A stretch of 57,548 bases of DNA from contig JAJZQG010000019.1 of assembly GCA_021847645.1 (NCBI GenBank), positions 1-57,548 on the forward strand. The letters run 5' to 3'. Below the pieces are notes generated by a model, which was given only the letters and a program-made list of their open reading frames with translations, ran no database searches and was not told the origin of the DNA. Origin of the DNA: Myxococcales bacterium (GTDB lineage: Bacteria > Myxococcota_A > Polyangia > Polyangiales > Polyangiaceae). The position numbers were made by a program, and so were the translations under genes. Below are positions 8,036 to 17,214 of the stretch, in pieces (position 1 is the first letter of the stretch; every line of letters starts with the position of its first letter).

Positions 8036-9097
8036 ATGCGGATAGGTCCCGGTTCTCATGGTTGGTGGCGAGCGGCGTTGCTCGCGTTGGGGATCTCGAT
8101 GGCTGCGGTCCCCTGGGCAGGCCCCGTTCAGGCCGAGCCAACCAAGCAAGAGCTCGCCAAGGCGCGTGAGGATTTTCGCAAGGGGTTGGAGCTGGAGGCA
8201 GCCAACGACTGGGCCGGCGCGCTCGCCAGCTTCGAGGCCGTCGCGCAAGTCACGATGACGCCCCAGGTGCGTTTCCACATCGCCAGATGCCAACACCGCC
8301 TGGGCAACTTGCTCGAGGCCCTGGGCGGCTACAAGTGGGCGTCCCACGAGGCGTCGACCGATCCCAAAGCCGCCACCGATCCCAAGCTGGCCGAGCTGAT
8401 CCGCGAGGCCGACGCGGGCATCGCGGAGATCGAAGCCAAGATCCCCAAGCTGACCATCGAGCGCGGCAAGGGAGCCGAGGCCGCGTCGATCACGCTCGAC
8501 GGCGTCGCGCTCGGCGAGACGTCGGTGGGCAAGGCGATGCAGGTCAATCCGGGCGGCCACACCATCGACTACTCGCTGCCCGACGGCAGGTCGGGCCACA
8601 AGGTAGTGACGTTGCAGGAGGGCGACACGCAGACGGTCGAGCTGTCGTTCCCAACCGCGGCCAAGCCCGCGCCGACGAGCGCACCGACGACGACCGCGGC
8701 TCCGCCTCCGCCTCCACCGGTCGAGAAGAAGTCCAACGTGGTGCCGTGGGTGTTGGTGGGTGCGGGAGGCGCGAGCCTCGTTGCATCCGGCGTGTTCTAC
8801 CTGATGAGGTCCAGCGCGATATCGGACCTCGACGCGAAGTGTGTCAACAACGTCTGTCCGTCGTCGCTTCGCGACACGGGCGACAAGGGAAAGACGTACA
8901 CGACGTTGGGCAACGTGACGCTCGGATTGGGTCTGGTGGGGGCTGGTGTTGGCGCCGTCTGGCTGCTCGCGGGCAGCGACACGTCCGCGCCGGCGAACAA
9001 ACCCGCGGAGGCAAACGACGCGCGCGGACCGCGGATGACGGTGATGGTCGGCGGCGATCACCATGGTGCGGAGGCAAGTCTTGTTGGAACGTTCTGA
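8036..9097 (+). CDS. TPR/PEGA-type secreted or inner-membrane protein
   Basis: The 353-residue product carries a signal peptide ending near VQAEP and a TPR-like helical region (AREDFRKGLELEAANDWAG, ALASFEAV, VRFHIARCQHRLG; about 35-115). A PEGA-like beta module follows (SITLDGVALGETSVGKAMQV, NPGGHTIDYSLPDG; about 150-205), then a Pro/Thr linker and two hydrophobic segments (VVPWVLVGAGGASLVASGVF and a Gly-rich one near residue 305). This architecture is frequent in Polyangia and is usually of unknown function. AGGAGG lies just upstream of the ATG. The next gene starts seven bases after the stop, so the two are probably one operon. Confidence 0.7.
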   Translation: MRIGPGSHGWWRAALLALGISMAAVPWAGPVQAEPTKQELAKAREDFRKGLELEAANDWAGALASFEAVAQVTMTPQVRFHIARCQHRLGNLLEALGGYKWASHEASTDPKAATDPKLAELIREADAGIAEIEAKIPKLTIERGKGAEAASITLDGVALGETSVGKAMQVNPGGHTIDYSLPDGRSGHKVVTLQEGDTQTVELSFPTAAKPAPTSAPTTTAAPPPPPPVEKKSNVVPWVLVGAGGASLVASGVFYLMRSSAISDLDAKCVNNVCPSSLRDTGDKGKTYTTLGNVTLGLGLVGAGVGAVWLLAGSDTSAPANKPAEANDARGPRMTVMVGGDHHGAEASLVGTF

Positions 9098-9104
9098 CCT
9101 ACGC

Positions 9105-10460
9105 ATGAGCTTCGCTTGGTCTTCTCGTCCTCTGCGCATCGGCGGGCTGTTCGCCTTGCTCGCGGCAGTCGGTTGCGGCTTCCCCGACTACACGTACGTC
9201 GACAACTTCGGCGATGCGTCGTCGGGTGGAGCAGGCGGCACGGGCGGCAGCGGCGGCACCTCGGGCACAGGCGGTTCAGGCGGCATCGGCGGTTCGTCCG
9301 GCATCGGCGGTTCGTCCGGCGAAGACGCGGGGGACGCTCAGCTGGATGCAGCCGATGGCGACGTGTCGGCGGACGTGGCCGACGCCCTCGAGGAAACGGC
9401 GGAAGACGTCGTGGAAGCGGCGACCGACGGGGACGCGGCGGAGGCCGACGTGCAGAATGACGTGCCGGACGGCTGCGTTCCGGCTCCGGAGGACTGCACG
9501 AACGGCAAGGACGACGACTGCGACGGGCTGGTGGACTGCGCCGACACGGACGATTGCGGGTCGATCGTCAAGTGCGTTCCGCCGACGCCGACCGGTTGGA
9601 CAGGCACGTTCGCGGTCTACACGGGCGGACCTGCCGGCTTCAACACCTGCCCCACGGCATTCCCGACGCTCGGACTGTTTCTGGGCAGCTCGCCTGCGTA
9701 TCAGGCCGCGACGTGCACGTCGTGCTCCTGCGGCTCGGCCACGGGCATCTCGTGCTCGCAGCCTGGGATTCGAGTCTTCCAGGACAACGCGTGCTCGTCG
9801 ACCTACGGCTGGGACGCGGCCGGGCTCGACGTCAACAAGTGCTACGACGTGACGTTGGACGCCACGAGCGGCAACCCTGCGGACTACCCCGAGTCGGTTC
9901 GCGTCACACCCGGCACGGACACGTTGGGCACGTGCCCAGCCAGCGGCGGTCAGCCCACGCTCGGCAACGTCACCTGGAACAACGTTTCGGCGCTGTGCGG
10001 CGGCTCCACGACGAGCGCCGGCGGATGCACGGGGCAGTTCACCTGCATGCCCAAGCCCCCGACCGGCTACGTCGCCGGCGCCTGCGTCTACCAGCAGGGC
10101 GTCATCGCCAACTGTCCGCCGCCGTTCGTCGCCAACCGCATCGTGGCCTACGAGGCGTGGTCCGACTCGCGTGGCTGCGACGGGTGCTCGTGCAGTCCAC
10201 CGAACGTCAGCTGTCACGCGACCGTGACCGTGGGATCGGGCAATTGCATCGGACAGGGAGGGCTCGCGCAGGCGACCGTGGTGGATCAAGGCTGCCAGTC
10301 GTTCGCCGCGCCGCTGACGAACTCGACGCCGTGGCACTACTTCTTCAAGTGGACCGCGCAGGCGCCGACGACGACTGGCTGCACGGCTGCTGGTGGCACG
10401 CCGCACGGCTCGGTCGATCCCGACCCGACGACGGCGTACACGATCTGCTGCGCATACTGA
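9105..10460 (+). CDS. Gly-rich-linker lipoprotein with MopE-like Cys-Asp motif
   Basis: The 451-residue product has lipobox ALLAAVGC, then a long Gly/Ser-rich stretch and an Asp/Ala-rich stretch that likely spans the cell surface. It next has CTNGKDDDCDGLVDCADTDD, the Cys-Asp repeat known from MopE-type putative metal-binding regions. The remainder (about 165-451) is Cys-rich, with two related parts (TPTGWTGTFAVY and PPTGYVAGACVY, each followed by CSC-containing motifs), suggesting a disulfide-rich duplicated module. At DNA level, 9282-9317 holds two copies of an 18-bp unit encoding GIGGSS. No enzyme motif is visible. It is probably surface-exposed and co-expressed with the TPR/PEGA protein upstream. 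Confidence 0.68.
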   Translation: MSFAWSSRPLRIGGLFALLAAVGCGFPDYTYVDNFGDASSGGAGGTGGSGGTSGTGGSGGIGGSSGIGGSSGEDAGDAQLDAADGDVSADVADALEETAEDVVEAATDGDAAEADVQNDVPDGCVPAPEDCTNGKDDDCDGLVDCADTDDCGSIVKCVPPTPTGWTGTFAVYTGGPAGFNTCPTAFPTLGLFLGSSPAYQAATCTSCSCGSATGISCSQPGIRVFQDNACSSTYGWDAAGLDVNKCYDVTLDATSGNPADYPESVRVTPGTDTLGTCPASGGQPTLGNVTWNNVSALCGGSTTSAGGCTGQFTCMPKPPTGYVAGACVYQQGVIANCPPPFVANRIVAYEAWSDSRGCDGCSCSPPNVSCHATVTVGSGNCIGQGGLAQATVVDQGCQSFAAPLTNSTPWHYFFKWTAQAPTTTGCTAAGGTPHGSVDPDPTTAYTICCAY

Positions 10461-10487
10461 GGGAATGCGGGACTGACGCGGAGCGCG

Positions 10488-12245
10488 CTAGAACCCCGGA
10501 TCAGCGACGGGTGGCGGCTTCCACGTGGACACGGGCGGAGCCGAGGCGGCTGGTGTTTCGGCTGAGTGAGCCGGTTTCGTTCCCGTGGCAGGCGCGGCGG
10601 GCTCGGAGGAGACAGTTGCGGCCGGCGCCGCCTCTTGGTGTTGTTGGTCGACGACTGGCTTGGAGACGCTGTCGATGTCGTAGACCGGGCCGCCCGCTTC
10701 CGAGGTGGCGGGCGCAAGCGCGGAAGCGACGGGCGCAGATGCGACGGGTGCGCTGTGCGTGGGTGGGGGTTGCGTGCTGGCGGTAGGCCGGCTGCGCACG
10801 AACAAGAACGCTCCCAGACCACCGGCAATCGCGATGACCGCGCCGATGGCGGCGAACAGGAGCCACGAACGGCTCGCCGGCTTGGGAGCGAGGTCTGGAT
10901 CGAGCGCCATGTCGGTTCGCGACGGCTGGGATGCGGGGGGCGGCGACTCGAACAGAGGGTTGTCTGCAGACGGCGGGGGCGGAAGCGGCAAGGATGGGGC
11001 GCTCACTTGCGACGCACGTTGCAGCGAAACTGCCGCGTGGGACGACGAGCGCGCGAGGGCTTCGAGAGCGGGTGAGGAGGCTCGCAGGGCCGGATCGCCG
11101 GGAGCCGGAATGGCAACCTTGTCGATTCGCTGGGTGGGCTCGGCCACTGGCCTCGCTGCCATCACGCCCGAGGACAGGTCGGCCGCCAGCTCCGACAGCG
11201 GTTGGAGCGTGGCACCGGAGGACTCGACGGGCGCGGTGGGAGACGTCCTGGTGTCGGCACGGCGAATGGCCTCGGCCAGCGCCTTGCGTCGCTTCTCGCC
11301 GACCTCGCCCATCAGCTCGCGCAGATACGTTCCCACGTCGGACACTTCGGCCGGACGTTGGGTGGGCGGGAAGACGCGTTGCAGCGCGCTCGCCATCTCG
11401 GCCGCGGTCTGGTAGCGACTGTCCGCCTCGCGAGACAGCGCCTTGTTGATGACGGCTTCGAGCGGGCGTGGGAATTTCGGATCGACGAATCGCGGCGACG
11501 GAACGTCCTTGTACAGAATGTTGTGCAGGGTCGCGAGGTCACTTTCGCCACGGAAGGGGTGCTTGCCGGTAGCCACTTGGTACAGCACGATGCCCATCGC
11601 GAACACGTCGGTGCGACGATCGATGCTCTTGCCCAGGGCCTGCTCCGGGGACATGTACGGCGCCTTGCCCTTGATCTGACCGGCTGTCGTCTCGCTGGCC
11701 GTGCGCCCCGCGGCCTTCGCAACGCCGAAGTCCACGATCTTCAGGACGCCGTCATACGTGATCAGGATGTTCTGCGGCGAGATGTCGCGGTGGACAAGGC
11801 CCAGGTGCGTGCCGTCGACGGATCGGAGTTCGTGGGCCGCGTGCAGCCCGGAGCACGCATCGCTGATCATCCGCACCGCGACCTCGATGGGGATGCGCTT
11901 CTTCTCCCTGGCAGCCACCCGCATGATCTGCCCGAGCGACTCGCCGTCGACGTACTCCATGACCTGGTAGAGCACGTCGTGCTCTTCGCCCAGGTCCATG
12001 ATCTCGACCACGTTGGGGTGGTGGATCTGCGCGGCCAGCTGCGCCTCGTCGAGGAACATCTGCTCGAAGAGCGGATCGTCGGACAGCGTGGGCAGCATCG
12101 TCTTGATGGCCACGGTCTTGGCGAACCCGCGGGTGCCCTTGAGTCTCGCGGCCCAAACCGCGGCCATGCCTCCGCGCGCGATGGGCACGAGAAACTCGTA
12201 CCGACCGATGGTCTGGCCAGGCTTGATGTCGTCGAGGGTCCTCAT
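10488..12245 (-). CDS. membrane-anchored serine/threonine protein kinase
   Basis: The 585-residue product has an N-terminal Hanks-type kinase domain (about 14-295) with all key residues: glycine loop IARGGMAAVW, VAIK with Lys48, HRDISPQN with Asp154, DFG with Asp172 and the APYMSPEQ activation-segment end. A long Ala/Pro/Ser linker follows, then one membrane segment (LLFAAIGAVIAIAGGLGAFLF) and a roughly 100-residue Pro/Ala-rich tail lacking a recognisable sensor such as PASTA. Such kinases are abundant in myxobacteria. The gene is convergent with the lipoprotein gene at 9105 and diverges from the marR gene. Confidence 0.93.
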   Translation of the reverse strand: MRTLDDIKPGQTIGRYEFLVPIARGGMAAVWAARLKGTRGFAKTVAIKTMLPTLSDDPLFEQMFLDEAQLAAQIHHPNVVEIMDLGEEHDVLYQVMEYVDGESLGQIMRVAAREKKRIPIEVAVRMISDACSGLHAAHELRSVDGTHLGLVHRDISPQNILITYDGVLKIVDFGVAKAAGRTASETTAGQIKGKAPYMSPEQALGKSIDRRTDVFAMGIVLYQVATGKHPFRGESDLATLHNILYKDVPSPRFVDPKFPRPLEAVINKALSREADSRYQTAAEMASALQRVFPPTQRPAEVSDVGTYLRELMGEVGEKRRKALAEAIRRADTRTSPTAPVESSGATLQPLSELAADLSSGVMAARPVAEPTQRIDKVAIPAPGDPALRASSPALEALARSSSHAAVSLQRASQVSAPSLPLPPPPSADNPLFESPPPASQPSRTDMALDPDLAPKPASRSWLLFAAIGAVIAIAGGLGAFLFVRSRPTASTQPPPTHSAPVASAPVASALAPATSEAGGPVYDIDSVSKPVVDQQHQEAAPAATVSSEPAAPATGTKPAHSAETPAASAPPVSTWKPPPVADPGF

Positions 12246-12348
12246 GCCCGCAGGTCTTCAGCAGATTCCCAGACGCGGGGCCCAGGGACAAGGGGCTTGC
12301 GTCGACACGCCGCGTTGCCTTGACGCGCACACGAGGCCTGGGCAATGG

Positions 12349-12361
12349 TTTGCATGCGAAA
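12349..12361. promoter_or_regulatory. candidate MarR operator dyad at the marR start
   Basis: TTTGCATGCGAAA is a near-perfect 13-bp dyad (one mismatch pair around a GCATGC core) that runs into the marR ATG, in the 115-bp divergent gap upstream of the MarR/BKACE/crotonase operon. MarR proteins commonly bind short dyads at their own promoters. Assignment is by position and symmetry only. Confidence 0.3.
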
Positions 12362-12864
12362 TGTCGCCTTCGGAAGAATCCCCTTTGCCCCCGATCCCGC
12401 AAGAGATCAAGCACGACGTCGACCAGATCGTGGAGGCCATCCTCTACCTGTACACGGAAAGCCGTCGCCTCACGAAGGGAATGGCCGCACGCTACGGCTT
12501 GACCGGCCCCCAGCTGACCGTCGTCAAGATGCTCGAGTCGCTGGGCGACATGTCGCTGTCCGAGCTTTCCGATCGGATCCACGCGCAGAACAGCACGGTC
12601 ACTGGCATCATCGACCGCATGGAGCGCGAGGGCCTGGTCGCCCGCGCGCGTTCCGCCAAGGACCGTCGTATGGTCATCATCCAGCTCACGGACAAGGGAC
12701 GCCTGCTGGCGCGCGATGTCCCGCTGCGGCCTGCCGAGATCCTGCGCGCCGCCTTGGGACGCCTGGACGCCGTCGAGGCCCGCGAGCTGTTGCGCATTCT
12801 CACCAAGCTGGCTCACGAGGTTCGAAGCATCGTCATTCAATCGCCGCCATCGGAGGGGAGTTGA
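12361..12864 (+). CDS. MarR-family transcriptional regulator
   Basis: The 167-residue product is a typical MarR regulator: a dimerisation helix (HDVDQIVEAILYLYTESRRL), then a winged helix-turn-helix with DMSLSELSDRIHAQNSTVTG, IIDRMEREGLVARARSAKDR and wing residues RRMVIIQLTDKG. It likely represses its own operon and is released by a small ligand such as an acyl-CoA or aromatic acid. That inference comes from the two CoA-linked enzymes immediately downstream: the next gene starts four bases after this stop, with its GGAGGGGAG ribosome site inside this gene's end. Confidence 0.9.
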   Translation: MSPSEESPLPPIPQEIKHDVDQIVEAILYLYTESRRLTKGMAARYGLTGPQLTVVKMLESLGDMSLSELSDRIHAQNSTVTGIIDRMEREGLVARARSAKDRRMVIIQLTDKGRLLARDVPLRPAEILRAALGRLDAVEARELLRILTKLAHEVRSIVIQSPPSEGS

Positions 12865-12868
12865 GCAG

Positions 12869-13753
12869 ATGGACACTACGAGCAACGCGAAGCGCGATCC
12901 CGACCTGTGCGTGATCACCTGCGCCCTGACCGGCATCCTGGCCGATCGGCGCCAATGCCCGTCCATACCCTACACGCCCGAGGAGATCGCCGAGGAAGCC
13001 CGTCGGGCCTACGAGGCCGGTGCTGCCGTGGTGCACATCCACGCGCGCACCGACGAGGGCCAGCCGACCTTCTCCCCCGCGACGTTCGCCCGCATCCGCG
13101 AGGAGGTTCGCAAGCGCTGCCCGGTCATCCTGAACTTCTCGACCGGCACCATGCTCGACGACGTCACCGACCAGTGCACCTACATCCGCGAGAGCCGTCC
13201 CGACATCGCCGCGCTCAACATGGGCACGATGAACTACGCGAAGTACAGCGCCAAGCGCAAGGCGTTCGTCTTCGACATCGTGTTCCCGAACACCTACCAG
13301 AAGATCATCAAGCTGCTGGAGGCCATGAACGAGGCCGGCGTCAAGCCCGAGCTCGAGTGCTTCGACAGCGGGCACACGGCCGGCATCGCGCCCCTGATCG
13401 ACATGGGTGTACTTCGCCAGCCCATGCAGTTCTCGTTCATCGTCAACGTGCTCGGGGGCATCCCGCCCCTGGTCGAATCCCTGCAGCTGCAGACCAAGAT
13501 CATGCCCGCCGGCAGCGAGTGGGAGGTCATCGGCATCAGCTCCTGCCAGTGGAAGATGCTCGCGGCTGCCCTGGTGCTCGGCGGCAACATCCGCTGCGGC
13601 CTGGAAGACCACTTCTACCTGCCCAACGGCACGATGGCGAAGTCCAACGCAGAGCTCGTCGAGGTGGCCGCGCGCATGACCCGCGACGTGGGCCGAAAGG
13701 TCGCGACGGTCGAGCAGGCGCGCCAAATCCTCGGCCTGGGAGCTCGGTCATGA
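12869..13753 (+). CDS. beta-keto acid cleavage enzyme (BKACE, DUF849)
   Basis: The 294-residue product belongs to the BKACE family (3-keto-5-aminohexanoate cleavage enzyme type). These zinc TIM-barrels convert a beta-keto acid plus acetyl-CoA into acetoacetate plus a CoA ester. Motifs are VITCALTG at the N-terminus, the zinc-ligand pair His56/His58 in VVHIHARTDEG, LNFSTGTM, ECFDSGHTAG, and QFSFIVNVLGGIPP. Length is normal. The side-chain specificity, which decides the pathway, cannot be read by eye. It overlaps the following crotonase gene by four bases (ATGA), so the two enzymes are translationally coupled under the MarR regulator. Confidence 0.9.
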   Translation: MDTTSNAKRDPDLCVITCALTGILADRRQCPSIPYTPEEIAEEARRAYEAGAAVVHIHARTDEGQPTFSPATFARIREEVRKRCPVILNFSTGTMLDDVTDQCTYIRESRPDIAALNMGTMNYAKYSAKRKAFVFDIVFPNTYQKIIKLLEAMNEAGVKPELECFDSGHTAGIAPLIDMGVLRQPMQFSFIVNVLGGIPPLVESLQLQTKIMPAGSEWEVIGISSCQWKMLAAALVLGGNIRCGLEDHFYLPNGTMAKSNAELVEVAARMTRDVGRKVATVEQARQILGLGARS

Positions 13754-14535
13754 ACGCGCGACAGTACGCCACGCTGCTGCTCGAGGCGCGGCCGCCCGTC
13801 GTCACCATCACCTTGAATCGCCCGGAGCGTCGCAACGCCATTGGTCCGACGATGGTCAACGAGCTGTTGTACGCGCTCGACGATGCGTTCGCGGACGGCG
13901 AGGTGCGGTGTGTGGTGCTCACGGGCGCGGGAACGACGTTCTGCGCGGGGGGCGACTTCGGGCAGATGAGCGGCGCAGCGGACGCGCCCGCGCTGCCGGC
14001 TCGAGGCGATTACGCCGATCTGCTGCGCGTGATGATGCGAGCGCCCAAGCCCGTTGTGGCCAGGGTCAACGGCCATGCGATGGGCGGCGGGCTGGGTCTG
14101 GTCGCCGCCTCGACGTTCGCCATCGCGTCGGCGGACGCGAAGCTCGGCACCCCCGAGGTCGACGTGGGGCTGTTCCCGATGATGATCATGGCGGTCCTGT
14201 CGCGGCTCATGCCGCGCCGGCGGCTGCTCGAGATGATGCTTCTGGGACAGCGGCTCACGGCGGCGAAAGCGCTGGATGTCGGCCTGTTGAACCGGACGGT
14301 GCCGGCCGCGGAATTGGATTCGGCCGTGCTCGAGCTGACCACGTCCATCGCGGGCAAGAGCCCTACGGCGCTGCGGATGGGGCTCGAAGCCTTTGCCGAC
14401 CAGGACGATCTGGATCTCGCGGCGTCGTTGCCGCTGCTGCGCGATCGGCTCGCGGCGATCCTGACGACGCAAGACGCGGCCGAGGGGCTGTCGGCATTTC
14501 TGCAGAAGCGCCCGCCCAAGTGGACTGGACGCTGA
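13750..14535 (+). CDS. enoyl-CoA hydratase/isomerase family protein
   Basis: The 261-residue product is a full-length crotonase: ITLNRPERRNAIG, the oxyanion-hole loop TFCAGGDFGQMSG, and NGHAMGGGLGLVAAS. Of the two catalytic glutamates of classical hydratase, the second is present in GTPEVDVGLFP. The first, normally in GGGCELA, is replaced by Gly in GGGLGLV. This suggests an isomerase-like, lyase-like or otherwise altered reaction rather than plain hydration. The start overlaps the stop of the BKACE gene as ATGA. Together they suggest a small catabolic route producing CoA esters. Confidence 0.88.
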   Translation: MNARQYATLLLEARPPVVTITLNRPERRNAIGPTMVNELLYALDDAFADGEVRCVVLTGAGTTFCAGGDFGQMSGAADAPALPARGDYADLLRVMMRAPKPVVARVNGHAMGGGLGLVAASTFAIASADAKLGTPEVDVGLFPMMIMAVLSRLMPRRRLLEMMLLGQRLTAAKALDVGLLNRTVPAAELDSAVLELTTSIAGKSPTALRMGLEAFADQDDLDLAASLPLLRDRLAAILTTQDAAEGLSAFLQKRPPKWTGR

Positions 14536-14558
14536 GCGCGGGCGGGCCGGGACGAATC

Positions 14559-16007
14559 ATGGCAATCGACTTCGAAGCGGTCATCGGGCTCGAGGTGCAC
14601 GCCCAGCTGCTGACCCGGACCAAGGCCTTCTGCTCGTGCTCGACCTCGTTTGGTGATCCTCCCAACACGAACGTCTGTCCGGTGTGCTTGGGATTGCCGG
14701 GCGCGTTGCCGGTGCTCAACCGCGAGGCGGTGCGCATGGGCATCCGCGCGGCGCACGCGCTCGAGTGCGCGGTGCACGCCCGCAGCGTCTTCGCCCGCAA
14801 GAACTACTTCTATCCCGATCTGCCCAAGGGCTATCAGATCAGCCAGTTCGACCAGCCGCTCGCCACCGACGGCCGCCTGCGCGTGCAGGCGTATGACCAG
14901 AAGGGCAAGCTGGTCATCGATCGCGAGGTTCGGATCCAGCGCGTTCACATGGAGGAGGACGCGGGCAAGAACGTGCACGGCTTTGGCGGCATGTCCGTGG
15001 TGGACCTGAACCGGGCGGGCACGCCCTTGATCGAGATCGTGGGGGAGCCCGATCTGCGTTCGAGCGAGGAGGCAGCCGAGTACCTGCGTCAGCTGCGCAC
15101 GCTGCTCATGTCCCTGCGGATCTGCGACGGCAACATGGAGCAGGGCAGCTTCCGGTGCGACGTCAACGTTTCGGTGCGCGCGCGTGGCGAGGAGCGTCTG
15201 GGCACGCGCACCGAGATCAAGAACGTCAATTCGTTCCGGTTCGTGCAGCGCGCGATCGACTACGAGGTAGCGCGGCAGAAGGCGGTGCTGGCGAGCGGGG
15301 GCCAGGTGGTGCAGGAGACGCGCGGCTGGGATGACAAGGAAGGCAAGACGGTCTCGCAGCGGTCCAAGGAGGAGGCGCACGACTACCGGTACTTCCCGGA
15401 ACCCGATCTGCCGCCGCTGGTGCTCGAGCCCGCGTGGATCGAGCAGGAACGAGGCGCGCTGCCCGAGCTGCCGGCAGCCATGCGAGATCGCTGGATGCGC
15501 TCTTGGGGGCTGACGAGCCATGCCGCAGGCGTGCTCACGTCGCATCCGGGCATCGCCGCTTTCTTCGAGCGTGCGGTGGAGCGCGGCGCAGAGCCGCTGA
15601 AGGCGGCGAACTTCGTGCTCAGCGAGGTGCTGCGCGACGCGCACACGGATGGTCTGGATGCGCGGCTGCCGATCGGGCCCGAGCAACTGGCGCGGCTGCT
15701 GGCGATCGTGGAGGACGGGACGATCAGCGGCAAGCAGGCGAAGGAAGTGTATGCGGCGATGGTGGGAACGAGCCAAACGCCGGACGAGGTGGTGGCGGCG
15801 CGTGGGATGAAGCAGCTGAGCGACGCGGGGGCGATCGAGCAGGTGTGCGCCCGCGTGATTGCGGCGAACGCGAGGCAGGCGGCGGCGTACAGGTCTGGCA
15901 AGACCGCGCTGTTGGGCTATTTCGTGGGTCTGGTGATGAAGGAGACACGCGGCAGCGCGAGCCCCAAGCTCGTGAACGAGACGCTTGCGCGGCTGCTGGG
16001 GCCATGA
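14559..16007 (+). CDS. gatB: Asp-tRNA(Asn)/Glu-tRNA(Gln) amidotransferase subunit B
   Basis: The 482-residue product is a full-length GatB, the kinase/transamidation subunit of the GatCAB complex that converts Glu-tRNA(Gln) or Asp-tRNA(Asn) to the amide form. Hallmarks are VIGLEVHAQLLT, NVCPVCLGLPGALPVLN with its Cys pair, FYPDLPKGYQISQ, RVHMEEDAGK and EIKNVNSF. The C-terminal helical YqeY-like tail (GTISGKQAKEVYAAM) binds tRNA. No gatA or gatC lies beside it, so the complex is encoded at split loci. The gene follows the crotonase by 23 bases, so read-through is possible although the roles are unrelated. Confidence 0.96.
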   Translation: MAIDFEAVIGLEVHAQLLTRTKAFCSCSTSFGDPPNTNVCPVCLGLPGALPVLNREAVRMGIRAAHALECAVHARSVFARKNYFYPDLPKGYQISQFDQPLATDGRLRVQAYDQKGKLVIDREVRIQRVHMEEDAGKNVHGFGGMSVVDLNRAGTPLIEIVGEPDLRSSEEAAEYLRQLRTLLMSLRICDGNMEQGSFRCDVNVSVRARGEERLGTRTEIKNVNSFRFVQRAIDYEVARQKAVLASGGQVVQETRGWDDKEGKTVSQRSKEEAHDYRYFPEPDLPPLVLEPAWIEQERGALPELPAAMRDRWMRSWGLTSHAAGVLTSHPGIAAFFERAVERGAEPLKAANFVLSEVLRDAHTDGLDARLPIGPEQLARLLAIVEDGTISGKQAKEVYAAMVGTSQTPDEVVAARGMKQLSDAGAIEQVCARVIAANARQAAAYRSGKTALLGYFVGLVMKETRGSASPKLVNETLARLLGP

Positions 16008-16050
16008 AGCGAGATGAAAGGCGGCCGGGCCCGGGGCCCGTGCCGGTGGG

Positions 16051-17154
16051 ATGACGATGCGATGGTTGGATGCACTTCCTATCGATGATGCGCTGTCCGG
16101 GGCCGACTACTCGGCCGTGGAGCTTTCACACGACAACGACCGGGTGTGGATGCTCGAGCAGCGCGGTCTGCCAAGCGAGGAGCGCTACGCGGAGCTGCTC
16201 ACGGCGCAGCAGGTCGCCGACGGCATCCGGGACATGGTGGTGCGCGGCGCGCCTGCAATTGGAATCTCGGCCGCCTACGGCATGGTCCTGGCGGCTCACG
16301 GCGCCGCGGGCGACACACGGGAGTTCCTCGACTCGACGCAGCGCGCGGCGGACGCGCTGGTGCGCGCGCGGCCTACCGCCGTGAACCTGGCGTGGGCTGT
16401 CGACCTGATGCTGGCAAGGTGCCGTTCGATCGCCGAGTTGCCCGCGCCCGAGCGCGTGGAGCGATTGGCCGGGCTGGCGCGACGCATCCATCGCGAGGAC
16501 GTGGAGGCGTGCCGTCGGATGGGGCGTATCGGAGCGGAGCGCGTTCCCGACGGCGCCGTGATTCTCACGCACTGCAATGCAGGCGCGCTGGCCACCGGCG
16601 GCTACGGCACGGCGCTGGGCGTGGTGCGGGCGGCGCGCGACGCGGGCAAGCGCGTGCGCGTGCTGGCGGACGAGACGCGGCCGTACTTGCAGGGTGTGCG
16701 TCTGACCGCGTGGGAGCTGCACCGCGACGGCATCGAGGTCGAGGTGATTGCGGACAACATGGCGGCGCAGTGTTTCCAGCGTGGGATGATCGACCTGGTG
16801 GTGGTCGGATCGGATCGAATCGCGCGCAGCGGCGACGTGGCGAACAAGATTGGCACCTATGGCGTCGCGTGTCTGGCGCGCATGCACGATAGGCCGTTTT
16901 ACGTGGCGGCGCCGTGGAGCACGGTGGACATGGCGTGTCCGAGCGGGCAGGCCATTCCCATCGAGGAGCGGCAGTCCAAGGAGCTGACGGTGATTGCCGG
17001 ACAAGACTTTGCCCCGCAAGGGGTCAAGGCCCGCTATCCGGCGTTCGACGTGACGCCGGCCTCGCTGGTGACCGCGATCTTCACGGAGCGCGGAGAGGTC
17101 TCGCCGGTGACCGAGGGCGCGATGGTGGCGATGGACGCGGCGGGCAGCTCCTGA
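16051..17154 (+). CDS. mtnA: S-methyl-5-thioribose-1-phosphate isomerase
   Basis: The 367-residue product is MtnA of the methionine salvage pathway, isomerising 5-methylthioribose 1-phosphate to the ribulose form. Family motifs are all present: [34 protein letters not shown] with catalytic Cys175, [45 protein letters not shown] with catalytic Asp255, and the C-terminal PAFDVTP. It lies 43 bases after gatB and could be co-transcribed. Other methionine-salvage genes are not in this window. The eIF2B-like relatives lack this exact Cys/Asp pair, so confidence is high. Confidence 0.95.
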   Translation: MTMRWLDALPIDDALSGADYSAVELSHDNDRVWMLEQRGLPSEERYAELLTAQQVADGIRDMVVRGAPAIGISAAYGMVLAAHGAAGDTREFLDSTQRAADALVRARPTAVNLAWAVDLMLARCRSIAELPAPERVERLAGLARRIHREDVEACRRMGRIGAERVPDGAVILTHCNAGALATGGYGTALGVVRAARDAGKRVRVLADETRPYLQGVRLTAWELHRDGIEVEVIADNMAAQCFQRGMIDLVVVGSDRIARSGDVANKIGTYGVACLARMHDRPFYVAAPWSTVDMACPSGQAIPIEERQSKELTVIAGQDFAPQGVKARYPAFDVTPASLVTAIFTERGEVSPVTEGAMVAMDAAGSS

Positions 17155-17214
17155 GACGGCTTCTTGTCGGAGCAAGTGGACAGGCCAGCTCTTCGGGGCT
17201 AGAGCCTGCGCGTG

